A stretch of 64,000 bases of DNA from Aquilaria yunnanensis (taxonomy: Eukaryota > Streptophyta > Magnoliopsida > Malvales > Thymelaeaceae): NCBI GenBank assembly GCA_039654915.1, contig CM077593.1, positions 111,029,413 through 111,093,412 on the forward strand. The letters are read 5' to 3'. Shown in pieces: positions 23,084 to 36,016 of the stretch (position 1 is the stretch's first letter; the number at the start of each line of letters is the position of its first letter). A program made the translations under genes and the position numbers. Below the pieces are notes generated by a model. It saw nothing but the letters and a program-made list of their open reading frames with translations. It was not told where the DNA came from and did no database searches.

Positions 23084-24072
23084 TAACCTAGTTCTGTGAT
23101 GGTGTGGACAGTACTTCTAATTCTATGGTCGATGTCTGATTCTATTATGTCTGTTTCATGTACGGTTCATGAACTTTGGGGGAGATTATGACCATATCCC
23201 ATATAGGAAGTCTTTATGATTTTTGATATGTATATATGACTCTAAATTACAAAGCTTGATTACCTAACATTTATTCTTTTCACAAAAAAATAACTTATAT
23301 GTTATAAGTAGGTGTTCCGTAAACTGATTCTAGACTTTGATGGGTCATGACTCTAAAGTTACTAACTTTGCCATTTATTAGTTTAACTTTTGTTATAGTC
23401 ACCTTTCTCATACGGTTCATGGCAACAAGTTTTTGCTTTCAATCATGACTCTTTATTGGAGCTTACTATAACAACTTGGGATTATGCATAGCCTCACGGG
23501 CTTCTTCTATTTTATTTCTTACTCGTGCTCTTTATATTTCTTTAAATGTACCAAAAAAAAAAAACTTTTGTTGCATTACATGGAATTAATATGTTGGTTG
23601 GCATATGGTATCCCATCCTATTCGTGAATTCTATTTCAGTTGAGCAAAATGAATATGCGTAGGCGGGCAAATCATGTGCCAAGTGATGATGTTCAATAGC
23701 GTGAAAATATGACATGGATGCAGACCAAGTGTTGTTTGTGTCCATTTGTACACATAACTCTATCATGTCTCCAAGGTGAATAATATGCCTCTATGATTGA
23801 TTGGATAATATAAGCAGATAGAGTGTGGGTGAATTGGATCAGTAACATAAAAAAAAAATAGCTAGAATGACATGATAAGAGGTCTATTTCTAAACTCGTT
23901 AATTATCAATGAACAGTTGGAGCTGCTCTAGCAAGAATAGTGGATTGCCACATATTAGTTAATTGATGAATTACAAATAGCCTCTTTCAAAGCTTTCTAC
24001 TATAAGAAAATAGTATATTTTCGATTGTTATTACTGATAGCCGGTTGTCAGTAAAAACAATGATAAATCTAG
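23084..24072. other. Intergenic DNA with retroelement debris
   Basis: It contains phrases typical of LTR leaders (for example GGGGGAGATTATGACCATAT near 23179) and repeated TAGGTGTT-type motifs at 23031 and 23307. A CTACTATAAGAAAATAG motif at 23998 resembles a decayed CACTA terminus. No gene is seen. Confidence 0.4.
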
Positions 24073-24104
24073 AGATTTTTTTTCCATGGGATCTACATGG
24101 TTCG

Positions 24105-24296
24105 GTTTTTTTCGCGTAAACAAATTTGAAAAAACCAGTTAATTCAAAAATGACGGCGGTGATAAAAGACGAATGGTACTTGATTTTTTGAATTATAATA
24201 GTCGAATGGTACTTGATTTTTTGAATTATATTGTCGCGATCACCGCCGCCATTTTTGAATTAACTAGTTTTTTCGAATTTGTTTACGCAAAAAAAA
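24105..24296. repeat. Long hairpin with a two-unit 33-bp loop
   Basis: The left arm contains CGCGTAAACAAATTTGAAAA...TGACGGCGGTGAT. The right arm is its near-perfect reverse complement. The loop holds two copies of a 33-bp unit starting at 24168 and 24201 (GACGAATGGTACTTG and GTCGAATGGTACTTG). Confidence 0.85.
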
Positions 24297-24443
24297 CAGA
24301 CTATATGATTAAAAATTTTAACTTAATTTTAATGTATTTATATAAAAATAGTCTAATTATTTTCATTATTCATTTTGTATTACTCATTTTTTAAAATTAA
24401 CAAAATCATTTGCTAGCTTTCAATGAGGTCCACATAAAAATTA

Positions 24444-25301
24444 CTCCCTCCATCCCGTTTATTTTGCACCATTTGAGTTTCACGTAGTTTTAGGCGTTTT
24501 ACTGTTTCTTACGCATTTTCCAATTGTGCACTTTCTTTTCTGCGTCGAAGTCCGGCGACGGTGGACGAGGGTGAGGGCAAGAGGTGAGAGCACGACGGCG
24601 AAACCCACCCTAACAGTCCCACTCGAGCCCCATCCGTCCTCGATTCATCTCTTCAATCTCAGAATCGGTTCGCCATCCTCGATTCGCGTCCGTCCTCGAT
24701 CGCACCGTCATCATTCGCGTCGTCGATTCATCGGCGTCGATTTGCATCGTCATCGATTGCAGCATCGATTCACATCGGCCTTTGATTCGCCGGCGTCGAT
24801 TCACGTCGTCTGTCGATCGCGCATCTGTCGATCCACATCGGTCTCGTAGAATCATATCACCTCATCGATTTGTGTTGGCCTCGTTGATTCAATCCGGCCC
24901 CTTTTCGTCCTTTGCCCGTCCCTCCCGCAGAGATTCGGAGCTCCATCGTCAATCGTGCATCCGTCGATCGCACCTCCGTCACTGATTCGCGTTGGCCTCG
25001 TTGATTCGATCCAGCCCCTTTTCATCTTTTTCTCATCCCTCTCGTAGAGAATCGGAGCTCCATCGTCAATCGCGCACTGTCAGTCGCACCTCCGTTGCCG
25101 ATTTGCAGTGCAAGGTCGCCGGAGAGGGGGGAAGAGAGAGAAAGAGATAATTGAAATGGGCGAACACAAGAGAGAGAGAAGGAATCTGTTAAGGATATTT
25201 TGGTAAATGAAATGTTAAAAACTTACTTAAAAAGGAAATGGTGCAAAGTTATGGGACTACCCAAAAAAGAAAATGGAGCAAAATATATAGGACGGAAGGA
25301 G
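24444..25301. mobile_element. Long Stowaway-like element with minisatellite interior, copy A
   Basis: The ends are CTCCCTCCATCCCGTTTATTT and, from the other side, CTCCTTCCGTCC. TA lies on both sides (24442-24443 and 25302-25303), which is the Tc1/mariner Stowaway target. The element is 858 bp, much longer than ordinary Stowaway MITEs. The interior from 24540 to 25110 is CpG-rich and made of diverged repeats of TCGATTC/CGTCGTCGATT-type units. The right subterminal block (TACTTAAAAAGGAAATGG) is shared with copy B. Confidence 0.7.
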
Positions 25302-25376
25302 TATTTAACATTTTCTAAAAAATAAAAAATTTTAGTGGGCCCATGGGATCCATGGATCAGTCCATGGAAAAAAGCC

Positions 25377-26388
25377 TAATTCCGATGTAAAAAATAGCAA
25401 TCTCAAAATCATTCTAAGAACTCTTTATTTAACTATTTTTCATATTTTTTTTTGAAGAGATGTTGATTTGTTTTTGTTCGAGAAAATTTTGTGAATAATA
25501 AAGGGTTCATAAAAATTAAAGGAGATTAAATCACTAAATTATATGCTTTTTATTAATGCATTCTTGGAAAAGAAAGGTTTATGGACCCTTATCAAATGCT
25601 ATGTAGATCAGCCATTACTATTTTAATCTTATATGAGAAAATGATATGAATTTGTATCAGTTGATAGTTACAAAATCTATCTGCTTGTATTGATGGAGAG
25701 ACTAGTTCTAAAAAATTGTAATATAAGAGATAACGAATATAACAATGCAATCTGAATCGTTAAAATCGTAAAATCAACATAAAATTTTAAACTTAAATTA
25801 CTCATATGATATTATTATGTCCGTAACTCGTCGTATAATTAGAACTTGTTTGTCTTCATCAGGTGTGACTGTGAACCTGTGATGCTTAAAACGAACAACG
25901 GAATGACTGGCGTGCCGGCTTAAACAGTGTGACTACCACCAGAGTTGGTTAAGACGTATCGAATAGAATCAGCCAAGAAGCGACGTCGTGATAGAACTAA
26001 ATCAAATTTGGGTCTGTTAACAACGGTTTTATTTTAATTCCTTGATTGGACTTGGAACTTGGAAGTTGGACCTCGTCATTGACCTCGGCCTTGGCCTGGT
26101 TGCTGCTTTTGCTTTTGCCTTTCTTCTTCTTTCTGGTTTCTCCCCCGTCGCTTCAACCCCCCCAACCCCAACGCGACGGCTACGTCTCAGCCAACCCTAG
26201 AACCTGGATTGCTAGAGTCGCAGTCACTCTGTCCGAGAATGCTGAAAATGGCGGCCCCGAATTTTCGACCGTAATGCTGCTGTTACTTCACTCAGATTCA
26301 TTAGCCTTGTGCTTCCAATCACACCCAAATGGAGTAATTCCTTAGCAGTAGCAGTAGGACGCTCTCAGCTTCTCTTCTGTTCGGGCTC
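25377..26388. other. Intergenic DNA and 5' region of the S-acyltransferase gene
   Basis: AT-rich sequence without features runs to about 25850. The following GC-richer part, from about 26040, is probably promoter and 5' UTR, including a CT-rich stretch typical of plant leaders. Confidence 0.45.
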
Positions 26389-29300
26389 ATGGCTCGCCGC
26401 CATGGATGGCAACTACCCGCTCACAGCTTTCAGGTACACTGTCTTTACTTGTCTACTTTTCAAAATGCATAATCGCAATTACCGCCAGTCTCAGGATCTC
26501 ATCTCATCATGCGTACTTATCTCTACTTGTCGGCCGCTGAGACTGAGACAGACGGACACATTGTTGTGAACCTAAAGGGAAGGACTGCAGCTTGAGTTTT
26601 ATCATTTCCGTTCTCTTGCACATTGCATGGGGAATACGTTCCTCGATGCATAATTTCAACTTTGATCTGCATCTGGATTAAGTTACTTGGCTGAATTCCA
26701 TAAATGAAATTCGGGCATTCCATCCCTTTTATCTATTTCCATTATTTATACTCCACTTACTGTAACCTCTGTCCTAATCATGACCAGGGATACCGGAAAA
26801 GTGAAACTTTATGTTCTTGCGTGTTGTTATACAGCCTCCCTTTTTCTTCTAATCAATGACTTACACTGCTGTTTCTTGTCTTTCTGAAAGGTCGTTGCTA
26901 TAACAGTTTTCTTCTTGCTCTCTGTGGCTTATTACGCCTTTTTTGCTCCGTTTCTGGGGAGGGACGTCTATGAATACGCAGCTGTTGGTGTTTATTCTCT
27001 CTTTGTAAGCCGGTTATTGTTTCCCTTTTTGTCAAACTATCATCCTTTAAAATTTTACCATTTGCAATTTATGCTCTTCCGGCAATGCTTGAATTTTATT
27101 TCAGGCTTTCTCGGTACTCTTTCTTTATGTTCGATGCACAGCCATTAATCCTGCTGATCCTGGGATTCTGGTTGAAGTTGACAAGGCATCAGCTTGTAAA
27201 TCACATAATACCACAGATTACCCTGGTAAAAATGTTTTATTCAACCAGGAGAGTGTGTCTGATTTTGAAAAGTGATGACGGCCAATGCCATCTCCTAGGT
27301 TTTCTCCTTAACTATTTCAAATACAATTGGCTGGTCTTTAAAACGATTATATTAATTTTCCTTCTCTTGGATTTGATGATAAACAACAGCTTTCTATGCT
27401 TTTCTCTCTTGCCTTTTCTGAACATTCTATGGTCTTTAATCAGGGAATGCACCTTCTGTTGAAGAGCCAAGCAAGACAGGGTTAAGATATGGAGGGGAAG
27501 CTGTCAGGCATCACTCGAGTTGCTGTTCCAAACTTGCCAGTGCCTTTTGTGGTTGCTTTGTGATTGAAGATTGCCGCAAGGAAGATGACATTGTACAACA
27601 GCATGGAGAAGAGGAGGCTTTATTTTGCACATTGTGCAATGCTGAAGTAAGTTTTTGTGCTAGGATCACAACATTAATTAAGGGCGCCATATGTTCTCTA
27701 TCCCCCCCCCCCCCCCTGGATAGCCTCAATTCTCCTCGTATATCCTGTTGACATTACTGAGTCCAGCAAATCTAAGCATTTTTTCAGAAGAAGTAAAGCT
27801 TACTCATGAAAAACATGTGGATGTTCCAAAATTTGAAGCAGGATTCTTTGTTTAATGATCAAGTTATGCACAGTAGACTAAATATTGGGCGCACAGTTGA
27901 TGCACGGGAAACAAACATCCATTCGGTATATGGGGTGATAAGAGCTGCTTTGCCTCTTACTGTTTGGATGTGCCTTTTTTGGGCTCATATAATGGGCTTG
28001 GGTTTGTTTTATCAGGATTCCACCTATAAAACAGGGTTGCCAGCCAATTTACAGTCCATTCCCATTAATGCTAGGTGATGGGAGTGAGCCTGTTGTTCCA
28101 GATTTTCATTTCTCTGCAGACAGAAAAAAGGGGCTGACCGAAAGATGGCAAATGAATAAGATGTTACCGAGAAAATGAAAGGGAGAGAGAAAAGAACAAT
28201 AAAGCCAAAAGTCATAATCATAACTTTGGAAACCTTTTCCATTAGATGAGTCTATAAAATCAGTTTTATCAGAAAGAATGAAGCTGTCTAACTGCCTAGA
28301 TTGCTGGTATACTTTGTACTTCTCAAAGTTGAAGCACCATTACATAATATTAGCTGCTCAACAGCCATTTCCCTGTTTTCTTGTCTATATGCTATATCAT
28401 TAAGCAGTATGGAAGAACACAGGGATAGAATGAAGTACATTAGAGGACACCATACTTACAATGAAGAATGCAGGAAACCCTATAAGTATACTGAAGTGAA
28501 ATAATTCTTCATTGGGAGCACATCCTATTGAATCTTACCTATTGAAAGAGAACATGAGTTTCTAACTTTTCTTTTTGTTTTGGTTTGTGTCTAAGTGTAT
28601 TTGTTGATGCTCTGTCAAGCTTCCCTTCATTTTCTGCAGGTACAAAAATTTAGCAAGCATTGTAGAAGCTGTGATAAATGTGTTGATGGTTTTGATCACC
28701 ACTGTCGAGTGAGTTAAATTCTACTTTGTTACTGTGTGAGCTTTAATTGTAAATGTGGCTGACATTTTACAACCACATAACTTTCCCTACATAAAATGGA
28801 ATTGGCCTGAAAATTGGCGAAATATAGTTTTTCACGAGGCTATACATGTTGCCCTTGTTCTTGGTGTTTAACCAGATACTTATCTTTATAATGAATGGTG
28901 TGCCTTTTATCTGAAAGCAATAAAATGTCTTCTGGGAAAAAAGATGGGTAATACATCTCATTGATGCCATTCAGTTGCTTTGAATTTTCCTTTCCCTCCC
29001 TCTCTCCCTCCCTCTCACACTCTCTCTTTCCCTTTCTTTTTACAGTGGTTGAATAATTGTGTGGGAAGAAAAAATTATAGCACTTTTGTGTGCCTAATGG
29101 CAGCCAGCCTGGTTTGGGTAAGTTAACTGAGGTTTAAAGGTCAATTTTCTCTCATATGATGCCTCCAATCAGCGATAAACATGCTCTACTGTATTTTTTC
29201 CTTTCCATATTGTTGTCAGCTCGTACTTGAATTTGGAGTTGGTGTTGCTGTTCTTGTTCGCTGTTTTGTTGACCGAAAAGGTACAGAACGTGAGATAATG

Positions 29301-31367
29301 GACAAGCTTGGAGTTGGATTCTCACGGCCCCCTTTTGCTGCTGTGGTGGTATGCTTTCTGATTTCTGGCTCTGAAAACCTGGCTATTTTTATACCAGTAT
29401 AAGAGATTTTATCCATTCTTTGACGGTTGACTGGCAACCATGATGTTTCAATAGAGATTACACAGTTTGGTAAAGCACTGGATGGGCAATACATATTATA
29501 ATCTTCATCAGTTGATTGATTCAGGCAAATTTCATTGCTTTCTTCCTCTTTCAGATAATGTGATGTAAAACTTTAGCCTTGCTTTGTACTCTGACACAGA
29601 ATACCTTAAATAGAATGTGTTTAATGCTATATTTTGCCAGTCTAAGAGAGAAGTTGCTAAATGCAGACATCTATTCAGGTTCTCAATGTTGTTTGGATAA
29701 TCAAAAGCTTCTGATAAATTCTCTTATTGTTGTCAAATGCATGACTCCAACTTCAAGCTGTGGCTGAGAATATCATTTATTTGGCTATTGATACCCTACA
29801 TTCAGTTCCTTCTTCTGGACTTATTATCTGCAAAACAATGTTGCAGGCCATATGTACACTTGTCTCTTTTCTTGCCATTGTGCCCCTGGCAGAGCTATTC
29901 TTTTTTCACATAATTTTGATTCGTAAGGTGTGCTCTCTCATACCTGTCTCTGTTTCTCTCTCGTCCCTCTTCCTTACCTCTCCACCAGCCACTAATACCT
30001 TACTCGACTCCTTGTACTTCTGAATCTAGGGCATAACAACATATGAGTATGTTGTTGCAATGAGAACACAGAGTGAGCCACCAGGACAGTCAGTAAATGG
30101 AGAAGATCATCAAAGTGTGCCATCTTCCCCAACCAGTTCAGCTGTGACGGCCGTAAGTGGAAGAAGCTCTCTTGGGATGGGGCTGCAGTACAGAGGGGCT
30201 TGGTGTACTCCCCCAAGAATCTTCATGGATCAGCAGGTACCACCTCCTTATTAATGTTTGTCTTGAGAGAAAAGGTCATTCTCAACTATTTAGCACATCT
30301 TGCTCTTGGTGTGCTACTAGTATTGGACATTAAAATGTGCAAGTAAAAAAAAGTAATTAGCAATTAAAAGCTTGTATTTTTAAGGGATGCAGATAGGCAA
30401 TTGGTACTTTTACATCCAACTGTTTGCTGTATTAATAGCTATTTTGAGATCCCCTGAACAGGACGAGATCATTCCTCATCTGGAGCCAGGACGTGTACCA
30501 TCGACTGTGGATCCAGATACGGTTCAACAAACAGAGAAAGGGAAGAAATTTCCCCAGCGTCCAGTGCGGATCAGTGCCTGGAAATTAGCAAAATTGGATA
30601 GCAATGAGGCTGTTAGAGCAGCCGCCAAAGCTAGAGCATCATCATCTGTACTTCGTCCAGTAAGCTCCAGACATAACCCCCACAGTGATCAAGTATCTAG
30701 CAGTAACGTTAGTGGAAGAAGCAGTCCGATGAGTAGTGATCAAGGCTTTAATGAAAAAACTGTGGGAACAGGGGCATTAAGATTATCCTCTTCAAAGGGC
30801 ATATATCCACAGAGTCATGTGAGCAGGGAAGATTCTGAATCATGTGCACACAGTGTCAGTAATTTTGGCAGTCCCCAGATTTCTGACATGGCTACCCCCT
30901 CAGCTGCACCACAGACTTCAAATAGAGAACATTTCAATCCCATGTACCAAGCATCAGGTGATCAATCGCCTTGGTCCAAGCAAAGTGAAGGAAATCGAAG
31001 TGTACATGAAGATGTTGCAACTTATCCTCCAAGAAAAAAATTGGCCACTGTAGAAAGCTCCAGAAGTTCAGTATTTTGGGATCCAGAAGCTAGTCGTTTT
31101 GTGTCATCCTCTTCCAAGAGTGTTGGTTCATCACAGGCACCTCCGGCAGAGCTGTCGTACACTGGTCAGTCAATATTTTTTGGTGGTCCTCTCGTGAATG
31201 AACAGCTAGGTAGAGGAGCAAGAACTGCAAGCTCCACGCCTAGTGGTGCAGAGAGAGGAGGCACATTGAGTCTTTATCAGCAAGGTAGATCGCAGAGGGG
31301 TGGGCAGCTACCTGTGTTCGTCCCTAGTGATTATCAGGAAAATCAACTACTTCGTAGGTTGCCATGA
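26389..31367 (+). CDS. DHHC-type protein S-acyltransferase (palmitoyltransferase)
   Basis: Transfers palmitate to cysteines of membrane proteins. It is about 648 residues in ten exons: 26389-26433, 26891-27004, 27105-27225, 27444-27646, 28640-28708, 29046-29117, 29220-29348, 29847-29927, 30030-30236 and 30462-31367. The start [15 protein letters not shown] is typical of the long plant PAT clade (relatives of Arabidopsis At4g15080 and At3g22180). Two membrane segments occupy about residues 16-36 and 45-70. The cysteine-rich domain (C-x2-C-x3-H-C-x2-C-x2-C pattern) has the catalytic DHHC at 180-183, split by the exon 5/6 junction just after it. Two more membrane segments lie at about 197-222 and 246-276. 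The 300-residue Ser-rich cytosolic tail is one exon. All catalytic residues are present. It converges on OST1A. Confidence 0.95.
27702..27716 (+). repeat. (C)15 homopolymer in intron 4
   Basis: A run of 15 cytosines in the fourth intron of the S-acyltransferase gene. It is unusual in such AT-rich intronic DNA and prone to length error in sequencing. It has no coding effect. Confidence 0.95.
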
Positions 31368-32550
31368 GGCAAGCTTGTAGTGGTGTTCAAGACTGAGGTA
31401 GGGTGCTGGGTTAGGAGTTGTTTTCGGTTTGATTTATTGCATTCCTTCTCTGGTGCAGTTTTGCACATGTACTGACCATTGTTTTGACCTCCACGCAAAG
31501 TGCAATGCCTAATTTAACTTTTTCCACAGTTGTTCAAAGATGTTTCACACATTTACAAAATGGTATCTGGCACAAGCCAAGTCAGGTGGGATGAATGATA
31601 AGATTTGATCTGGACCGGCTTCCTGATTTATAACATACTTGGTTGCACTCTCGCCTTCTTGTCCAGCTTGTGGTGTGGCAACAAGCCTGTTTTGTTTCGA
31701 TCCATAATATTGTCTTTGGTACCCGATTTGGGAGAGGAAAGAGCATTGTCTTTAGCATGGCACAAGGGAGCTAGACCAGACTCACTCTCTGTACTAAAAA
31801 GGATGACAAGTAAATACTCTAAGATAAAAAGATGAGTTACTTTTTTTTTGAAAAGTTCTTAATATCTAATCTACCTTACTACCATTATTTAAACTCTACA
31901 TAAAAACCAAAAAAGGCGCAAGTCCCCAAAAAATCATTTTTTTTTCTAATCCTCATTTAAACTGCCATTATGCAAAACTATAAAAGAATTTTCTTTTTTA
32001 ATTTTAACTTCAGGTGTTAAAATAAAAGAAATAACATAAATTACACATATCTCAACGTCCGTGGCTAAAGAAGCGCTTCAATCAAAATGTGATGGAGAGT
32101 AGTATTTTACGCCATTATCTTTGAAGACTCTTCAAGCGGTTAGGAGGCAATGATTTGTTCCCCTTTTCCTTTTTCAGCTTGGGCTTGCTCCTTTTCGGTA
32201 GTTGTGCATGCACTTCAAGAAATGCATTTTGTTTCAATACTCAGAAATAAGAAACGCAAATTCTAAACGTGGTACGCTATCTTGTTCCAAAAGAAAAATT
32301 GGTTTCCATCCACCGAGCCATGTCTATGTATTATATTACAGATTGAAAGCCAGTAACCCCTGAAGTTCAATAAATAAACTAGAACTCTTTGGTGCCCGTT
32401 AAAGTTATGATCCAATTTTTACTACAAGAAGAAAAACTGGAATGGCAAAGCTGAACTTTGGTATAACCAAAGCAAATTTCACGTCCAAGCATTTTCCATA
32501 CTGCTAGGCTACCAACTGCAGGCATATGCTTTGCAACCGGAAATGGACAA
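31368..32550. other. Intergenic region between two convergent genes
   Basis: The left part is 3' UTR and flank of the S-acyltransferase. The right part, from about 32330, is probably 3' UTR of OST1A. The middle is AT-rich with no gene. Confidence 0.5.
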
Positions 32551-35500
32551 TCAAATTTCATCAATGAAATCTAGAAGATCCTCAACCTCTTGCCTCAGTA
32601 TTGAAAGTCTCTGCTGTTGCGAAGCAACACGGTTCTCAATATCCCTCATACCTGACTTCTTCTCATAGCCATCCACCACCGTCTGATGCTTTGCCATTAC
32701 CCTCTCTTGCAAGTCTCTCTCCTTAGCCACCAGCTCCTCCACCTACAAATATACATGGAGGTCAAAGAAAAAGAAATGCATAGATGCACAATGAATGTCT
32801 TTGAACATCAGATAACAGATAAGCTTCATGAAGATCTTGTGCATGTGCATCAGTGTGAATGACTGAACAACGAGTTCTACATTGATCCTTCCTTCAAACA
32901 CCCCTTTAGAATCCATGGAAGTTGATTTAAACCAATGGCCTTGTATCACCATCAAAGATCCCTACTAACTAAGCTAACTAATGCCTTTGACACTTCAATT
33001 AGGAGAATTCGTGAGAAAAAACATGACAAGGATGTGACTACTAAACCTTCGGAAGTATTTGAGCAGCTGCTGGGGACGATTGCAAGAGGGTTAACAATGG
33101 TTTTAGATCCTTTGACAGATCTTTCAACAAACCATCAGCTGCTTTGCGAGCAACTTTACAGGTTTGGACATCGCCTGTTCTGGAAAGATCACGTAGTGAT
33201 GATTCTAGCTTATCATGAACTTTTAGGCATTGATTAATGATACTTTGAACCTGCTGAATTGCTGCCTGTACCTGGAGTCATGTAAAGCAAGTTCAGTAAT
33301 GATAAGATCAAGTCATTGAGTTCTGGATGAAGGCAACAAGGACAGTGTTGATCCTCTTTACCTCATCCCACTGCTGTCTTGCTAAATAAGAAGCAGAAGA
33401 TTTTGAGATTGACATATCAGCTCGAGTATATATGATACAAGCAATAAAAAGAAGGAAAAATCCAGAAATTAACATCATCGGCTGTCTAAGCATTGATAAA
33501 CTGTTGAACTTGTAGTAGACCTGAAAGAAAAGTAAACGAGAATACAAAAGTGAGATTAGGGTGAAACTAAACAAGATACAAAGAAAACAATCAAGCAGTG
33601 CTGAAACAATGGCCTTATTTTACTTGGTAGAAATTTTTATCCGTTGAACTGACATTTGCTTTCACTTAAGCAAACTTATAGGGAGAAAAAAAAAAGAGAA
33701 AAGAAAAAAACCTCGAAATATTGATTGTGCTCTGGCACAACATTGGTCTTTTTGAGCACAAGTACTGGTCTGCCAATAATATCCAAATGTGACATTTTCG
33801 TCTGCATTCAAGTGAAGTACTGTGAATAGGAGACAACTGTACAAAGGAAAGATTAAAATGATTGATTGCCAAGGCATACCCATAAGACTAGTCATACCTC
33901 TGTTGATTGATTTACAGAAAATGGCACTGAAACCAATAAATCTTGAGAACCCTCAGGCAACACAACCTGTGACAAAAAAGCACTAGGTCAAGAGTAATAA
34001 AAACCAATTAGCAATAAGCATTTTTTTTCCAGGGTTATCAGAAACTCATTCAATGATAAGAAGATTGGTCACTAGACCAACATCAGCAAATCCTTATAGG
34101 CCACAAGACTGAACATCATGCTCCCAAAAATAAGACCTATGATGGACTTTATGTGGACAAAATGCTACAGTAAAGTACAGAACACGTTCTATCAGCTCTT
34201 ATCCTTACGGCTTTATTGATTAGAAATGAAGTCTTAAGTGGAAAAAAGTGTTATATGAAGATAAAGAAGCAAGAAAAACCTTGTGTCAGGTTAAAGAATA
34301 CTCTCAGAAAATGGATTGCTGAACTATTACATTTGTACTTTCTGAAAAAACCACACTGAAACGGATAGAACTAAAAATTTGGAGAATGCAGTTGATAACT
34401 TAATGCCTCGTTAGTTCTTGAGGATTCTTCTCATTGCAGGCTTCTAAGATTTAGATTCAAACAGACAGACAGAACGAGGCCAAGTTTTTCATAGCACCTA
34501 CCTTGACAATCAGATTCTCCACAACTAACTCGTCCATGGGACAACCAAAACTGATGTTCAAAAAGCGCTTCCCTTCCCTTTCAAACAAGAAATCCTTAAG
34601 TGGCAAACCGTATTGAATGGTAAAAGCAGTTCTCCAACCACCAAACATAGGATATCTGGGTTCAATCACTAACTCAGTCTGCACAGGAAAATGAAGTCCA
34701 ATTAAAATAGTGCAACAAATACCTTCCCACCAACAAGATTCTAGTTTTCACCTTTCGGAGGTCACTGCGCAGTTCAGATGTGGATATATTGCCTATCTCA
34801 TCCCTATATGTAATAGAATGAGCTCTTGGTGGCAAAACTGCAGTAAGAGTGGTAAAAGAAGAAGCACCCCAAAGATCTGGTCTAGCACGAAATTCCAGCC
34901 TGCAGCATCAAAGGGATATAAAAAAAAAGAAAAATAAGGAACAAAAGAACAGAGTGAGAAACAGCTTTCCAGCAATGGCGGTTACAAATACAGAAAGAGA
35001 GAATTTGCAGATCAACCTGGAAAATGAACCCTTGCTCTGTGCGCCACGGTGGACAACTTGGTAATGCTCAGTGACTTGCACATTACCCCAGTGAGAAACT
35101 TGTATCTCTCTGACTAACTCTTGAGCAATGGCAAAAGGTTTATTGATTTCAAAATGGATGACAATGGGAGAATAGGAGAAAGCAGGGAGGTCTCTGTGAG
35201 GACCATAGGTGATTTCTGAGCCGTGAAGCTTAGTATTCTCAAGTCTTGTATATGATTCAATTCTCGATTGGGGTAATTTGACAGTAAGCGACTGAGACTT
35301 GACGGCATAAGGGGAAAGGAAATAGGCAGTTTCTTGGAATAGGACTAGCTGGATCTCCGACTGGGTGATCTTCTCCGGCATGGGTCGCAAGGCATTTGTA
35401 AAAACTGCCACCACATCCAAAGTGAAGCTATCACCCTCTACTAATTCCTCAGGCAATTTGACAGCAAAAAGAGACAAAGAGGGAGGCATATCAGCAGGGT

Positions 35501-36016
35501 GAACAGGTTCAACAGGGAGAGCAGGCGGAGCTTTCACCTTCCCTTGAGCAGGTTTTGCCACTAAAAAGGCCAAGTTTTTAGCTTGGTGCTCGGGAAAAGC
35601 CAGCAATACCTCATATACTGGCTGAGGCCCCGCATTCTCCACCTGCACGCCAAATCTAGCCCTCCTTAGACTTGACCGTTGCATTCCATAATCCGCCAGT
35701 GAAAAAATAAAAAAAATAAAAGAAACGTGAAGATTTAGGGCGAAGGAAGCACCTTCAAAGACGAAATGATCCGGACAATTTGCGAATCGCAGTGAATCTG
35801 CAATTAAGATGAAAGAATGTATGGGAGCACATCTAAAGAAGCAGCATATGGATCGATCTATAATACTAAAACAGAAGAAGGGAGGACTTTCGGAGAAGAG
35901 GATCGAGAACTTACGCGTCGATCGACCTTGGAGAGGATAAGATCAGAGAGAACGGTGGAGGAGAGTGAAGCAAGAAAACAGAGGAAAATTAGTCCCGTTA
36001 ACTTCAAAAACTCCAT
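32551..36016 (-). CDS. OST1A: Oligosaccharyltransferase subunit 1 (ribophorin I)
   Basis: Non-catalytic subunit of the ER oligosaccharyltransferase, which moves the preformed glycan from dolichol to asparagines of nascent proteins. It is about 610 residues in ten exons: 36016-35915, 35797-35753, 35642-35017, 34899-34752, 34678-34502, 33966-33898, 33801-33712, 33520-33362, 33271-33047 and 32742-32551. Residues 1-24 are a signal peptide (MEFLKLTGLIFLCFLASLSS). The lumenal ribophorin domain follows, with the conserved PPRAHSIYYRDEIGNISTS stretch. One membrane segment lies at about 434-451 (LISGFFLLFIACIIY). The C-terminal cytosolic coiled coil ends LLDFIDEI, as in Arabidopsis OST1A. The second exon is only 45 nt, easily missed by gene finders, and the next intron is also short (110 bp). 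It is divergent from OEP21. Confidence 0.96.

Larger units (their letters stand above)
24073..25376. mobile_element. Inverted-repeat element interrupted by a Stowaway-like element
   Basis: The outer ends are inverted: TTTTTTTCCATGGGATCTAC at the left, and CTTTTTTCCATGG followed by GGATCCCATGGG when the right end (25325-25374) is read on the other strand. Inside the left part is a strong hairpin (arms 24105-24163 and 24238-24296) whose loop is two copies of a 33-bp unit. The Stowaway-like element at 24444-25301 sits in its right half. The superfamily is unassigned. Confidence 0.55.

Noticed and set aside
24526..24985. Overlapping open frames on both strands, up to 107 codons
   Set aside because: They are products of the CpG-rich minisatellite in Stowaway-like copy A; the Arg/Ser/His-rich text repeats in every frame.
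27085..27462. 125-codon plus-strand frame
   Set aside because: It reads through exon 3 and intron 3 of the S-acyltransferase gene in the wrong frame.
35642..35684. Methionine at 35684 as the OST1A start
   Set aside because: It falls in a 110-bp intron; the signal peptide and the small second exon upstream join in phase and match the family.
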